Source of the DNA: Altibacter lentus
GTDB taxonomy: Bacteria; Bacteroidota; Bacteroidia; Flavobacteriales; Flavobacteriaceae
NCBI RefSeq assembly: GCF_000746845.1
Contig: NZ_KN050846.1
Coordinates: 255,394 to 319,393, forward strand
Direction of reading: 5' to 3'
Length of the DNA: 64,000 bases
Positions within the stretch are counted from its first letter, which is position 1. Each line of letters begins with the position of its first letter. Position numbers and translations under genes: made by a program. Shown here piece after piece: positions 1 through 8,684 of this stretch. Under the pieces are notes generated by a model that saw only the letters and a program-made list of their open reading frames with translations, was not told the origin of the DNA and made no database searches.

Positions 1-30
1 TGACTATTATTTCAGGCAAGACGGGTGTTC

Positions 31-885
31 TTATATTTTTTCTTTTACTGCTTTTCTCCAAAAGTAGAGTCCGAAAACAGCAGTCACTACTGCAAACATG
101 ATCCCGTTCTCACCAAGCCAATGTTCTTTTCCTGCATTTTTAATTGTTAATTCGGGTAATATTTTTTGAATATATACATTGCTTACAGCGTGAAAAATTA
201 CTGCTGGCCATAAACTTTTAGATTTAAAGGTGTAGTAAGTCATAATAAATGACATAGAAACAATTACGACAGTGAACGTTGTAAATTCTAATAGGACATT
301 GTTACTATAGTAAACTAGCAATGGCCAATGCCAAAAAGACCAAATCAATCCACTAAAAATTGATACACCAGTAAATGAAAGAACCTTTCTTAATTCATAG
401 ATTAAAAATCCTCGCCATCCAATTTCTTCCCCTAATGTTGTTGCAGATGCTCTAATAACCTCTATAGTTGCTAACAACATAATAGCTATGATAGTTATTG
501 ATGTTGTGCTTAAAGTGCCTATGCCAAATAAGCCAAGTTCTTTTCCCCATTCATTAATTGTTTCGCTATTTGCTAAATTTCCAAAACCGAAAATCCAAAG
601 AAGCACATAAGTGATTATACCATATAAGGCAGGAACAACATAAGACCATCGGATATATTTCCAATTTCCCCAATTCCAATGTAGTGATGAGATTTTACGT
701 CCTTTAATTTTTAAGGTAATAAATGCAGCTATTGCAGGACACCACATGATAGCTCCAACATATATTCGAGAAGGATATAAATTTACTATGGCATAATGGA
801 AAGGCGAAGTAAGAACAATAACTAATACCAGAAACAAAAATATTGTTTTCCACGCTTCTTTTCGTTCCGATATATTTTCTAACAT
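31..885 (-). CDS. CPBP family intramembrane metalloprotease
   Basis: Predicted inner-membrane protease of the CPBP family (type II CAAX prenyl endopeptidase-like). It has 284 residues, a usual size, with about seven or eight hydrophobic segments. All three family motifs are visible: EExxxR at residues 153-158, an FWH block at 184-186, and HxxxN at 232-236. The Glu and His residues are expected to bind the metal and activate water inside the membrane. The substrate cannot be told. Family members have been linked to prenyl-protein processing, self-immunity to peptides and membrane-protein turnover. It stands alone on the minus strand behind a leader repeat (960-1061) with a TATATTTG -7 box, which implies a 5' UTR of roughly 145 nt. 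The family call is firm; the role is open. Confidence 0.88.
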   Translation of the reverse strand: MLENISERKEAWKTIFLFLVLVIVLTSPFHYAIVNLYPSRIYVGAIMWCPAIAAFITLKIKGRKISSLHWNWGNWKYIRWSYVVPALYGIITYVLLWIFGFGNLANSETINEWGKELGLFGIGTLSTTSITIIAIMLLATIEVIRASATTLGEEIGWRGFLIYELRKVLSFTGVSIFSGLIWSFWHWPLLVYYSNNVLLEFTTFTVVIVSMSFIMTYYTFKSKSLWPAVIFHAVSNVYIQKILPELTIKNAGKEHWLGENGIMFAVVTAVFGLYFWRKAVKEKI

Positions 886-959
886 AATGGTTTAAAGATT
901 GTTTTGTTTATTGAAGACGAAGAGTCTGCAGTTTTGTTACGTTGCGCCTAACACCTGCT

Positions 960-1061
960 ATTACCCAAATATCTTTATTATTTACCATTTATGATCGAGA
1001 TAACATGCATTCTTTTACTGAAGGGGAGAACTCAAATATAGAAAATAATTGGATAGGGGTG
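960..1061 (-). repeat. dispersed leader/promoter repeat, copy 1
   Basis: This ~100-bp block lies upstream of the CPBP gene and recurs at 2343-2441, 6190-6297 and, truncated, at 4670-4740. Its promoter-proximal 41 bases (1021-1061) match 2401-2441 at every position. On the minus strand it carries TATATTTG (1033-1040), a perfect Bacteroidota -7 box, followed by a conserved CTCCCCTT block and a CATGC element. No clear TTG is visible at -33. It probably serves as promoter plus transcribed leader. Confidence 0.6.
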
Positions 1062-1122
1062 TGTGGTGATACATTTCTATTGACCAACACAGGAATGTCG
1101 CTATAGGTGATGTAGGTCACGG

Positions 1123-1599
1123 TTATTTAGATTTTTCTTTTTTCCACCATCTTTTTATTTCAGATCTTTCCTTACCTCCAAAATCTCCACATAGTGTTAA
1201 TTCATATGGGAAGTTTAATTTTTGCCGGTAAGCATTAATCAATAGAATAACTTGATCTCCTAATGTAGGTTTTTCGACAGTGGGCATATATGAGGATTTA
1301 ATTTGCATGATACATTTCGCATCTTCTTTTGAATCCATTAATTTTATCAAGAACTTTACATCTTCTTTTGTTATCCAATTAGCGTCTTGTTGCCCAACTG
1401 TTTGCAAAACATACTTATGTTTTGAAGGATTGTCAGGTTGATCTGTTGGTCTTATAAGTTCGTTTACAAATTGTCGAACTGAAATCTTATTCATAAGAAT
1501 CCAATTGTTAGCATCTAAATAATTGGTCTCTATTTCTATTTGTCCAAACAAACTTAGTCCGTTTAAAAATATCAGCGGTATGATCAATAATTTACTCAT
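1123..1599 (-). CDS. hypothetical secreted protein
   Basis: Unrecognised protein of 158 residues when started at the internal Met at 1599. The reading frame stays open upstream to 1647, but only from the internal Met does a normal signal peptide follow directly: a short Met-Ser-Lys head, a hydrophobic run, then a Phe-Gly-Gln junction. The mature part is soluble and charged, with no repeats, Cys pair or recognisable catalytic motif. It ends in a lysine-rich tail (KRWWKKEKSK). It is probably periplasmic or exported and transcribed alone. It belongs to a run of small exported orphan genes between 1 and 6 kb. No function can be assigned. Confidence 0.6.
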   Translation of the reverse strand: MSKLLIIPLIFLNGLSLFGQIEIETNYLDANNWILMNKISVRQFVNELIRPTDQPDNPSKHKYVLQTVGQQDANWITKEDVKFLIKLMDSKEDAKCIMQIKSSYMPTVEKPTLGDQVILLINAYRQKLNFPYELTLCGDFGGKERSEIKRWWKKEKSK

Positions 1600-1848
1600 A
1601 TTAATTGAAGTCAACGGTATGTATAACGCCCTGTTGTTTGGTTTCAAGATACAACTTATTCCGAGTAGGTGAGACGTTGATTTTGAAACTGAATATTTTT
1701 AGTCAGCATATTCTTGCAATAATCGATATACATTTTTGTAGCACATTTCTAGCTACCCTTTAGTTCAGGCGATTTATAATTCAATTGCATCCTTCAGTTC
1801 CCAAATTATTCCATCAATAGCCCTTCTTTCAATTTTAAAAGGCAAAAT

Positions 1849-2313
1849 TCAGTTTAAATTCTCAAATGCTTTTATACATTCATTTACCACATTTCGCATC
1901 CTATTATTCATTTCCGGAAATGTATAGAAGTAATGAAATTCATATCGCATATCATATATAGCATACTGTTGGGGAAAATATCTAAATGGGATTTTAAGTC
2001 CGTTTTCAAATTCGCAGAATAAGATATAGGTTTTTTCAATTGCTATGTCCTTATCCGGACCATATGGTAGTGTGGCAAAAGCAGATTTCCATTTTCGGAT
2101 ATTTCCACATTGTTGACGTTTCGTTTTATTTTCAAGTTCAGCGATCATTTGGTCATCGGAAAAGTAATGAGCGCCATCATCAGTTTGTATTGTTACACTT
2201 AAGAGTTTTTGCCAGTCGTAATTATCCAAACCATAGTTTTCAAGTTCAGAACTGTTCTGCCCTAAACAATGGAGTCCAAATAATATTATTAGAAAAGACA
2301 ATCTAAAGTTCAT
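1849..2313 (-). CDS. hypothetical secreted protein
   Basis: Unrecognised 154-residue protein. It begins with a clear type I signal peptide (residues 1-19, a hydrophobic run ending in Leu-Gly-Gln). The mature domain of about 135 residues is rich in Tyr and Phe, and contains two Cys (in QQCGN and LFCEF) that could form a disulfide. It has no transmembrane segment after the signal. Behind it (2343-2441) lies the same leader repeat as in front of the CPBP gene, with TATATTTG at 2413-2420, so the two genes may respond alike. The bases between this gene and 1599 hold no further coding signal. Function unknown. Confidence 0.6.
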   Translation of the reverse strand: MNFRLSFLIILFGLHCLGQNSSELENYGLDNYDWQKLLSVTIQTDDGAHYFSDDQMIAELENKTKRQQCGNIRKWKSAFATLPYGPDKDIAIEKTYILFCEFENGLKIPFRYFPQQYAIYDMRYEFHYFYTFPEMNNRMRNVVNECIKAFENLN

Positions 2314-2342
2314 TTCTCAAATGTGTTACCTCACATACTATT

Positions 2343-2441
2343 GCGCAAATACCTCTGCTACTTAGGTCTTAGGATCGTGCTATCATGCCATGTTTTCGAA
2401 AAGGGGAGAACTCAAATATAGAAAATAATTGGATAGGGGTG
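2343..2441 (-). repeat. dispersed leader/promoter repeat, copy 2
   Basis: Second copy of the leader repeat. Positions 2401-2441 are identical to 1021-1061, and the rest is recognisable but diverged (ATCATGCCATG against AACATGCATTC). The minus-strand -7 box TATATTTG is at 2413-2420, about 100 nt ahead of the start codon at 2313. Identity is concentrated at the promoter core, so it reads as a promoter module rather than a recent whole-element duplication. Confidence 0.6.
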
Positions 2442-2510
2442 GGGATGGTGATTTAAAGTGAGGGGTGCCGTAACAGATCCTACGTACTACCATTTCTCAT
2501 GTACACTTGG

Positions 2511-2933
2511 CTATTTAAGCCAGCCTTTCCTGGCGGCTCTTTTGCTATAGACATACAGGAATGCCGCTACTGCGATCACCACCAGAGGGATGATCACCGA
2601 GAATACGACCGATGTTTTTTTAATGTCGATGATGAACAGCCAATAGAACTCGATAAAGAGTAAAGTGATCAATGAGATGGCAAAGAATACAGCGGCAATT
2701 CTTTGTCTGATAAAAAGCATGAAAATACCAATGATCTCCGAAAACAGGGCGATCATAAACACAGCGATATACCAGACCGGCAGCGACTGCATATTGTCAA
2801 ATTCCTCTACCGTTAGATTCTCCTCCAGCAGATCTATTTCGAAAGAACTAAAGTAGATCTCAAGGATACTCCAAAAAAGCGCAAAAACTGCCACGATCCA
2901 AAAGGAAGTAGGTGGTTTGATATCCGTGCCCAT
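2511..2933 (-). CDS. four-TM membrane protein
   Basis: Small integral membrane protein of 140 residues with four predicted transmembrane helices, at about 10-28, 50-72, 78-100 and 108-128. It has a short soluble loop after helix 1 and a basic C-terminus (RAARKGWLK). The layout resembles small four-helix DoxX-like or so-called sugar-transporter entries common in flavobacteria, but I see no conserved polar motif that would support transport. It has its own start at 2933 with a poor upstream region and is separated from its neighbours by more than 190 bp on each side, so it is probably monocistronic. The bases 2934-3195 show no gene, only a 20-codon open stretch near 3125-3185. Confidence 0.6.
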   Translation of the reverse strand: MGTDIKPPTSFWIVAVFALFWSILEIYFSSFEIDLLEENLTVEEFDNMQSLPVWYIAVFMIALFSEIIGIFMLFIRQRIAAVFFAISLITLLFIEFYWLFIIDIKKTSVVFSVIIPLVVIAVAAFLYVYSKRAARKGWLK

Positions 2934-3195
2934 GCTTAAAAGTTTGGTTTAACGTATCCTAAAGATAAGTAACTTACAGGGGATTACGGTAAATAAATGG
3001 TTACGATCGTGGGTTTTCGCTGTTATTTAGTGGAAAGCAGGGGGGCGGGAGGCGTTATTTGTGCTGAGAACGGTTGCGTGTGTTAGGGTTTATCACTTTT
3101 AAAATCTATTTAATTTTGTTGATCTTCCACCACAAGAAACCGATCAATCATCGCTCTCATTTCGTTTTCCATTTTTTTAGCATGCGTTTTCCAAT

Positions 3196-3561
3196 CTATC
3201 TATCATTATCTATGCATCCCTCATAGAAGGTTGAGAATTCAAATAATTCTACTTTAAATATGCCCTTTACGACCGATGAATCTTGCTTGGTGATTTCATT
3301 AGCTTCCGCCATATCCTTAGCTTGCAAAATCATAAACCCAACGTCTGAATATCGACCACCCACTACGATCTTATTTTGCTTTCTCAATTTTTGAAGGTGG
3401 AGTGAATGTTCTTTAAAATACGGTTGCCCGGAAGTAGAGATACTATCATTCCATTCTTCTCCTTTAGAATAAATCATAGCAAAGAGTTTTTCGTTTTCTT
3501 GTGAGTGGCCAACCGTTGTGATAAACAGAAGAAAGGTTACGATGTAAAAAGCTTTATTCAT
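3196..3561 (-). CDS. secreted YCII-like domain protein
   Basis: Exported 121-residue protein with a signal peptide (residues 1-20, ending His-Ser-Gln). The mature part looks like a YCII-related ferredoxin-like fold: KLFAMIYSKG, then a conserved His in EHSLHLQKLR, then VVGGRYSDVGFMILQA and a closing beta strand. YCII enzymes use a His/Asp pair; here the His of EHSLHL is present. Periplasmic YCII-like proteins of this length recur in flavobacteria without a known reaction. No operon partner is visible. The domain call rests on pattern resemblance only. Confidence 0.55.
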   Translation of the reverse strand: MNKAFYIVTFLLFITTVGHSQENEKLFAMIYSKGEEWNDSISTSGQPYFKEHSLHLQKLRKQNKIVVGGRYSDVGFMILQAKDMAEANEITKQDSSVVKGIFKVELFEFSTFYEGCIDNDR

Positions 3562-3695
3562 AATTATTCAATTAATATTAGTACTGTCGCAATAGTGTTG
3601 GAAACGGCTTCAGTTTAGCACCAAATTTACTTAAAAGCACAAAACCTGAACTTACCACTTTCCTCTAAGTTATATAGGCTGTTAGGGGTTGTTGT

Positions 3696-3908
3696 TTATG
3701 GTTCGTCATTCACATATTCAAGAATGTCACCCGGCTGGCATTCCAACACATTACAAATTGATTCCAACGTGCTAAATCTAATTGCCTTGGCTTTTCCTGT
3801 CTTTAATATTGAAAGGTTAGATAAAGTCAACCCAACTTTGTCCGAGAGTTCATTTAGTGACATTTTCCGTTTTGCCATCATTACATCTAAATTTACAATG
3901 ATTGCCAT
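3696..3908 (-). CDS. XRE-family regulator, YozG-like
   Basis: DNA-binding protein of 70 residues, made of a single Cro/C1-type helix-turn-helix (residues about 7-62) of the YozG-like group. It carries the typical MSLNELSDKVG ... NLSILKTGKAKAIRF ... LESICNVLECQPGDILEY pattern. It lies 3 bp downstream of a DUF2975 membrane protein gene on the same strand. This pairing is widespread in Bacteroidota and Firmicutes and suggests that the membrane protein controls, or is controlled by, the regulator. The upstream start is kept because the N-terminal MAIIVNLDVMMA segment is normal for the group. Target genes are unknown; autoregulation is the obvious guess. Confidence 0.88.
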   Translation of the reverse strand: MAIIVNLDVMMAKRKMSLNELSDKVGLTLSNLSILKTGKAKAIRFSTLESICNVLECQPGDILEYVNDEP

Positions 3909-3911
3909 AGT

Positions 3912-4448
3912 CTATACTGTTAAGTCGTTTTCGTTTTGAATGTCTACTCCCTTTTTGAAGATGATCGCAATGATATAAACCACGGCACCCATTAATATGA
4001 AGGCTTGGCTGTCTGCCCAAAATTGGTTTAAGCTGTCGGTGTCATAACCGTGGTACATTAAATTTTTAGCGATCTCTCTGCCAATATAACTAAACAGTCC
4101 AATTGCGAGCGTATAATAACTAATTTGCAATAACCGGGACGATACAAAAGTATTAAAAGGTCTTGTGAGATCCATTTTGAGCATGAGCCTGATCACTATG
4201 TAGAACAGGAAAGCCTTTAACAATGAAATGGATAGAATAAAGCTGTAGATACCGAAGAAAGCCCATTGGTTGTCTTTATACATTTCGGTCAAGTCCAACG
4301 ACTGATAAAGATTTTGGACATATTCAGGTTTAAACATATTAAAAATGAAATTTACTATTAAGCCGCCGGCTTCAATACATAAACCTACAAAAATCACCCA
4401 GGCCACAATATGTAAGCCTTTAAATACGAAGTTGTTTCCTTTTGACAT
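3912..4448 (-). CDS. DUF2975 membrane protein
   Basis: Integral membrane protein with four predicted helices, belonging to the DUF2975 family. I place the start at the internal Met at 4448 (178 residues, beginning MSKGNNFVFKGL), because homologous proteins begin right before this segment and the 14 extra residues upstream look untranslated. The C-terminus (KKGVDIQNENDLTV) is the characteristic family ending. It is followed by the YozG-like regulator gene after 3 bp, and the two must be cotranscribed. The family is inferred to act with its XRE partner as a membrane-linked regulatory pair, but no biochemical function is known. Confidence 0.8.
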   Translation of the reverse strand: MSKGNNFVFKGLHIVAWVIFVGLCIEAGGLIVNFIFNMFKPEYVQNLYQSLDLTEMYKDNQWAFFGIYSFILSISLLKAFLFYIVIRLMLKMDLTRPFNTFVSSRLLQISYYTLAIGLFSYIGREIAKNLMYHGYDTDSLNQFWADSQAFILMGAVVYIIAIIFKKGVDIQNENDLTV

Positions 4449-4669
4449 ATCGTTTAATGCGTTAAAATTGATGGGGGAAAGATAGAACATATTTATTGAT
4501 AAACAATAAATAAAAGCCGAAAAACAAAAAATATTTGCCGTAATAGATTAAACTCACAGCATAACCAATTGATATGCCGGTATTTAGCTACAATGCGAAA
4601 GTCTGAAAAAGATTTGCGGCTTGGGAGAGGTCTTTTTTATGGTAGTTGTCATTCTCCTCATGTCCGCAC

Positions 4670-4740
4670 ATGCGGTTACCCAAATATCCGGATTATTCCG
4701 TTCTTCGGTTTGTGGTCACATGCGCTGTTTTAGTATGTGA
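4670..4740 (-). repeat. truncated leader repeat, copy 4, in a gene-free gap
   Basis: The 360-bp gap 4449-4808 contains no gene. It holds TTACCCAAATATC followed by ATTATT (4676-4693), matching 962-984 of copy 1, and a CACATGCGCTGTTTTAG block matching the CATGC region of the other copies. The promoter core with TATATTTG is missing, so this looks like a decayed copy. A short hairpin, TCCCTG/CAGGGA, sits near 4761-4776 just beyond the amidohydrolase stop codon and may act as a weak terminator. Confidence 0.4.
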
Positions 4741-4808
4741 TAGAATCAGGTGAGCTCCTGACTCCCTGCAGACAGGGAATTACCTATTGCCCTTGAAGGC
4801 ATGCGTTT

Positions 4809-6164
4809 TTATTCCGGCTTTTTATATTCGATTCCGTTTTTATATACCGAGAGTACCGTACGGATATTTTCAATGTTTTCCAGGGGATTTTCAGCCAGTA
4901 CAACCAGGTTCGCTGTCTTTCCTATTGCAATCGAGCCGTGCGTATCTTCAATGCCGATCACTTTGGCGTTATTCAATGTAGCAGCTTTAATAGCATCCAT
5001 GTTCGTCAAACCACATGCTGTTAGCAATTCGATCTCATCCTGAACCCATTTTATATCCTGACTAAAATCAGTTCCTGCAGCTATGGTCACGCCGTTCTTA
5101 TATGCGGCTTCTGTAATTCTTTGTGCCCATTTGTCTATTGAAGCAACATCCATACTCTTTGCTGCGGTTGAAAGGTGTTTGGTCGGGTTGTTCGGCTTAG
5201 CTTTTTTTTCCGTTTTAGAATTTTCGGAACGCATCTTTAAACTCCACGCCGATAATGTGGGTTCGAAGATCGTATTATTTGTTCTCATTTTTTCGAACAG
5301 CGCTATAAATTCAGGACCGGAAGCGTCTGTATTTTTAAAGTCCTGAAGCGGAACATAGTTGCTAATAGCATCATTGAAAGAATCCGGCATTTTATTTTCC
5401 AATTCAAAGATCATCCCAACACTATGTGATATTACGTCCACCCCGGCATGTACCGCATCAGAAGGCTTGCTCGGGAATATACTGGAATGACTCCACATCT
5501 TCAGTCCGTTTTTGTGAGCGATACTGCTGATGTTTGTAAGTAACTGCGGACTTACATTAGAGTATACTTTGAGACCCGTGACACCCGCATCTTTCGCTTC
5601 GGTGACAATTTTTTCCAGATCTGAATTTTCTTCCACAAGTCGCATCCAGGGGGCTGAACCCGGTTCGAATCCCATATTGGAAAATTTGGTTCTTGGGTCT
5701 TTTAGAAATGTAGGACCAAAAACATTGGCAGCATAGTATATGTCCGGTCCTTTTAATTTGTGTTGCTCAATTTCTTTATTAAGCACTTGATACACTCTTG
5801 CATCGCCTCCCATATCGCGAACCGCAGTGACACCTGAATATAAGAGTTTGGTCAAGATCTCTTTTCGATGCTTTGGTCTGAATAGATGAACGTGTGAGTC
5901 AATGAGCCCGGGAATCACATAATTTCCCTTTAAATTGATCTTATTTGTAATTCCGTTTACATCGATCGAACCACTCGGTTTTACCGAGAGAATTTTGTCC
6001 TTCTCAATGATGATGGTCATATCGTCCAACTGTTGAGAATTTTCAACATCGATAATCGTAACATTCGTTAGTGCGATAGCATTGGTGGAAAATTCCTGAG
6101 AATTGATATGACAGACAAAGATCAAACAGAAAGCCAGTGCCAAAATAATTTTTGTTCTTTTCAT
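4809..6164 (-). CDS. exported amidohydrolase (imidazolonepropionase-like)
   Basis: Metal-dependent hydrolase of the amidohydrolase superfamily, 451 residues, with a signal peptide (1-22, ending Asn-Ser-Gln), hence periplasmic or surface-exposed. The small beta-sandwich domain is split around the barrel, as usual: ALTNVTIIDV at the front and GKTANLVVLAENPL at the back. Metal ligands are visible as HVH at residues 91-93, then a Lys in TGLKVYSN, His in MWSHSS and VISHS, and Asp in AAGTDFS. Such exported enzymes often act on dipeptides or cyclic amides, but the substrate cannot be read off. It is monocistronic, with leader repeat copy 3 about 100 bp upstream. Confidence 0.85.
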   Translation of the reverse strand: MKRTKIILALAFCLIFVCHINSQEFSTNAIALTNVTIIDVENSQQLDDMTIIIEKDKILSVKPSGSIDVNGITNKINLKGNYVIPGLIDSHVHLFRPKHRKEILTKLLYSGVTAVRDMGGDARVYQVLNKEIEQHKLKGPDIYYAANVFGPTFLKDPRTKFSNMGFEPGSAPWMRLVEENSDLEKIVTEAKDAGVTGLKVYSNVSPQLLTNISSIAHKNGLKMWSHSSIFPSKPSDAVHAGVDVISHSVGMIFELENKMPDSFNDAISNYVPLQDFKNTDASGPEFIALFEKMRTNNTIFEPTLSAWSLKMRSENSKTEKKAKPNNPTKHLSTAAKSMDVASIDKWAQRITEAAYKNGVTIAAGTDFSQDIKWVQDEIELLTACGLTNMDAIKAATLNNAKVIGIEDTHGSIAIGKTANLVVLAENPLENIENIRTVLSVYKNGIEYKKPE

Positions 6165-6189
6165 GGGTCCGGGTTTTTAAAAGATGCCA

Positions 6190-6297
6190 ACAGGTGTTAT
6201 TAACATGATACCATCGCTCTTCCATTCTTAAGACAGGGGTCTCATGCCAAGTTTCAATAAGGGGAGTACTCAAATATAAAAAATAATATAACAGGGG
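6190..6297 (-). repeat. dispersed leader/promoter repeat, copy 3
   Basis: Third copy of the leader repeat, in front of the amidohydrolase gene. The order of elements is the same as in copies 1 and 2: CATGCCAAGTTTC, AAGGGGAG, ACTCAAATATA, then AGGGG (plus-strand reading). The minus-strand -7 box TATATTTG is at 6271-6278. The remaining bases of the gap 6298-6465 hold no gene that I can support. Confidence 0.55.
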
Positions 6298-6465
6298 AGG
6301 AGGGTTGTATAGAATGAGTGACTTGCGGTTTGTAAGTGACTGCATTAACTATTATTGATCCGCTGTATGGGAGTGAGGCGTGCTTATGAAAAGTTCAAGG
6401 CCGGTGTTTGGTCTCCCGGTTCTTTGTTTTCCTAGCGTATTCGTTGTAGAGGAACAGGATGTCTA

Positions 6466-8199
6466 TCAATTCGAATGACTGCTAAGTGTATTCATTTCCG
6501 CTTTAAGCTCTTGGATCTCCATACGTAATTGGTGGATCATGGTTTGTTGCTCCTGAATTGCCTTTACCAAGGGCGGGACAAATTCAGCATAGCGTAAACT
6601 ATAATGCGATGTTTCGCTTTTGGGCACGTCGACACCGTGAAAATCAAATCCTATTTCCTTGGCGGCTTTTTCAACGTCCTGGGCAATGAAACCAATTTGC
6701 ACTTCTTTACTTTTCTTATTTTCTGCATCCTTTATCCTGAGCTCGTCAGGTGTGTTCAGAAACCGGGCTAAAGCCTGTAAATCCAGTTGATAGGTCACGG
6801 GTTTAAGCTTGAGGATAAAGTCCAATCCCGCGACGTTCTCACTGATATTAGTTTTAAATCGTCCGTCACTTACATTGCTCCAGTTTGCATATCCGCCTAT
6901 GGTGGTTACAGCACTGTTTCCTAAGCGAATGGTATTGCTGGCACCCGGCTGGGCATTGTAGCCAATGGCCGTTGAATTGTCAAAGTATTCAATAGAGTTT
7001 GCTTTTGTAGTGAAGGCGTTAGAACCCAAAGCTGTAGCATATTCCACACTGCCCACACCGGCTAAAGCTAAACTACCCATGGCAGTACAGTGGCCATCAT
7101 AATTAGTGGATAACGTATTATATCCCACCGCTGTATTATCTGAAGACGTTAAATTCTCATCTAAACTTTGCGTTCCCACCGACGTGTTTCGAAGGCCGGT
7201 AGTATTCGAACCCATGGCATTTGATCCAATCGCCGTGTTTCCATCGACTGAATTGTTTTGGAGGGAGCCGTTGCCCACAGCGGTGTTATTTGAGCCTAGG
7301 TCGGCATTTCTCATCGATAATTGGCCTATCGCCACATTATACGAACCTGATGTATTGCTATATAAAGCTCTTCTACCAAACGCACAATTGTATTCTCCGG
7401 TATTGCTTTTTAAACTGTCATGACCAAACGCACAATTATATCTTGAATTGGTAGCGTCTCTCATCGCGTCATATCCAAAGACACAGTTGCCGTTACCGCC
7501 GGACCAGTTATTAGAAGAAAGCGCATACGCTCCAAAAACAGCATTTTCCTGGCCCGCTTCGCTGCTTTCCATAGCTCTGTAACCAAAAACGCTGTTCTCT
7601 TCCCCTCCCAGATTGGAGTACAGGGCATAATGGCCAAACGCGCTGTTATCAGCGCCATTGGTGTTGGAATGCAAGGCGTGGTATCCAAAGGCACTATTGT
7701 GACTCGCAAATGTGAGAGACTGAAGGGTAGCTGTTCCGAAGGCAGTATTCTCTGCACTTGACCCAGCGGGATTCAGATCCCTCATACTGGATACACCAAA
7801 TGAGAGGTTGTTTGCGTTAAGCCTTCCGGATAATACATTATTTCTCTTAAAAACCACATCCTGATCGTCTGCGGTTCCCATAAAATCTGTTCCCGGCGAC
7901 GTGCCTACATTTCCTTGCAATTCCCATGAAGGATTTACGGCAGGTACAGAAAGAGACGACCAAGCACTCCCGTCATAGAACCAAAACCCTGCAGTATTGT
8001 TCGTTTGATACACCAACAGTCCGGTAGCCGGTGTTGCGATAGAGGTTCGCTGTGCCTCCGTCATTCGAGGTACTAAAACCCCCGCGGTTGTACTGCTGAC
8101 ATCCAAGGCGGCCGATGCGTCCGGCGTTGTAGTGCCAACTCCCACTTGGGCGTAGCCCAGCGTCGACATGAATACTAAGACAAATAAAACGCTTCTCAT
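6466..8199 (-). CDS. repeat-rich surface protein with tail-fibre chaperone domain
   Basis: Exported 577-residue protein, started at the Met at 8199 where a signal peptide (MRSVLFVLVF ... YAQ) begins; the frame is open to 8250. After an N-terminal VGVGTTTPDASAALDVSS segment come about twelve ~23-residue repeats with an N-x-AFG-x-x-AL-x-S-N core. These resemble the left-handed beta-roll repeats of YadA/hemagglutinin heads. The C-terminus is a Peptidase_S74-type intramolecular chaperone domain (SDGRFKTNI ... IGFIAQDVE ... RYAEFVPPLVKAIQE) followed by a coiled coil. S74 domains are known from phage tail spikes, where they trimerise and self-cleave. No phage genes are nearby, so this is probably a chromosomal trimeric adhesin-like surface protein. 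Its N-terminus resembles that of the protein at 44354. Confidence 0.8.
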   Translation of the reverse strand: MRSVLFVLVFMSTLGYAQVGVGTTTPDASAALDVSSTTAGVLVPRMTEAQRTSIATPATGLLVYQTNNTAGFWFYDGSAWSSLSVPAVNPSWELQGNVGTSPGTDFMGTADDQDVVFKRNNVLSGRLNANNLSFGVSSMRDLNPAGSSAENTAFGTATLQSLTFASHNSAFGYHALHSNTNGADNSAFGHYALYSNLGGEENSVFGYRAMESSEAGQENAVFGAYALSSNNWSGGNGNCVFGYDAMRDATNSRYNCAFGHDSLKSNTGEYNCAFGRRALYSNTSGSYNVAIGQLSMRNADLGSNNTAVGNGSLQNNSVDGNTAIGSNAMGSNTTGLRNTSVGTQSLDENLTSSDNTAVGYNTLSTNYDGHCTAMGSLALAGVGSVEYATALGSNAFTTKANSIEYFDNSTAIGYNAQPGASNTIRLGNSAVTTIGGYANWSNVSDGRFKTNISENVAGLDFILKLKPVTYQLDLQALARFLNTPDELRIKDAENKKSKEVQIGFIAQDVEKAAKEIGFDFHGVDVPKSETSHYSLRYAEFVPPLVKAIQEQQTMIHQLRMEIQELKAEMNTLSSHSN

Positions 8200-8684
8200 A
8201 ACGTACAGATTAATGAGCATGAACAGGTATGCAGGTAGGGTTGGGGACAACGCATTTGGTGCAAGATCAATGCGTCTCTACATATACATCGGATGGATCT
8301 TAGGATGTCATCATTATTTTTGAAAGAAAGTTGAAAAATCTTATGAAAGCAGCCCCTATGGTAGAAATCACATATCATATCAAGTATATTACTTGCGGCT
8401 CCTTCTTCCGGGTCTTTTATTTTTTGCGGAAGCCTCTTATTGCGAAGGAAGCAGCTTCGCTGCTTCAGGCGTTGTTTCGTCCCAAACTTTTGAATGCCCT
8501 TTGCAGGGGCCTGTGGTGCTGTTACTGATGGTATGACGTGACCCTTCGGATGAGAGGATTATTTTTTAATTGAGACCAAGGTATTTATTCCAGTATACAA
8601 GGTCAGGGCTCAACTAAAGAAAACAGAACCAAGGGGAGGTGTAGTTGGGAGTTGCATTGATCTGTAGCGGGGGATCGTAACTCA
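8200..8684. other. 485-bp intergenic region, no gene seen
   Basis: No credible coding sequence. Near 8449-8466 there is a UUCG-type hairpin (GAAGCAG/CTGCTTC). At 8607-8643 a stretch reading GGGCTCAACTAAAG then AAGGGGAGGTG looks like a degenerate relative of the leader repeats, without the CAAATATA core. A short open frame at 8331-8528 lacks a ribosome site and protein-like composition. Confidence 0.4.

Noticed and set aside
940-960. Integron attC-like core (GCCTAAC near 947)
   Set aside because: No matching GTTRRRY partner or imperfect inverted-repeat structure, and no integrase in the window.
3120-3195. Small peptide gene downstream of the YCII-like gene
   Set aside because: A 20-codon frame with a start (MENEMRAMIDRF) but no ribosome site or homology that I can name; possibly decayed coding sequence.
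6043-6345. 100-codon minus-strand frame overlapping the amidohydrolase start
   Set aside because: Runs through the promoter repeat and the signal-peptide codons in another frame; no protein-like composition.
7106-7757. Open frames on either strand inside the repeat region of the surface protein
   Set aside because: They arise from the repeated codons of the real gene at 6466-8199.
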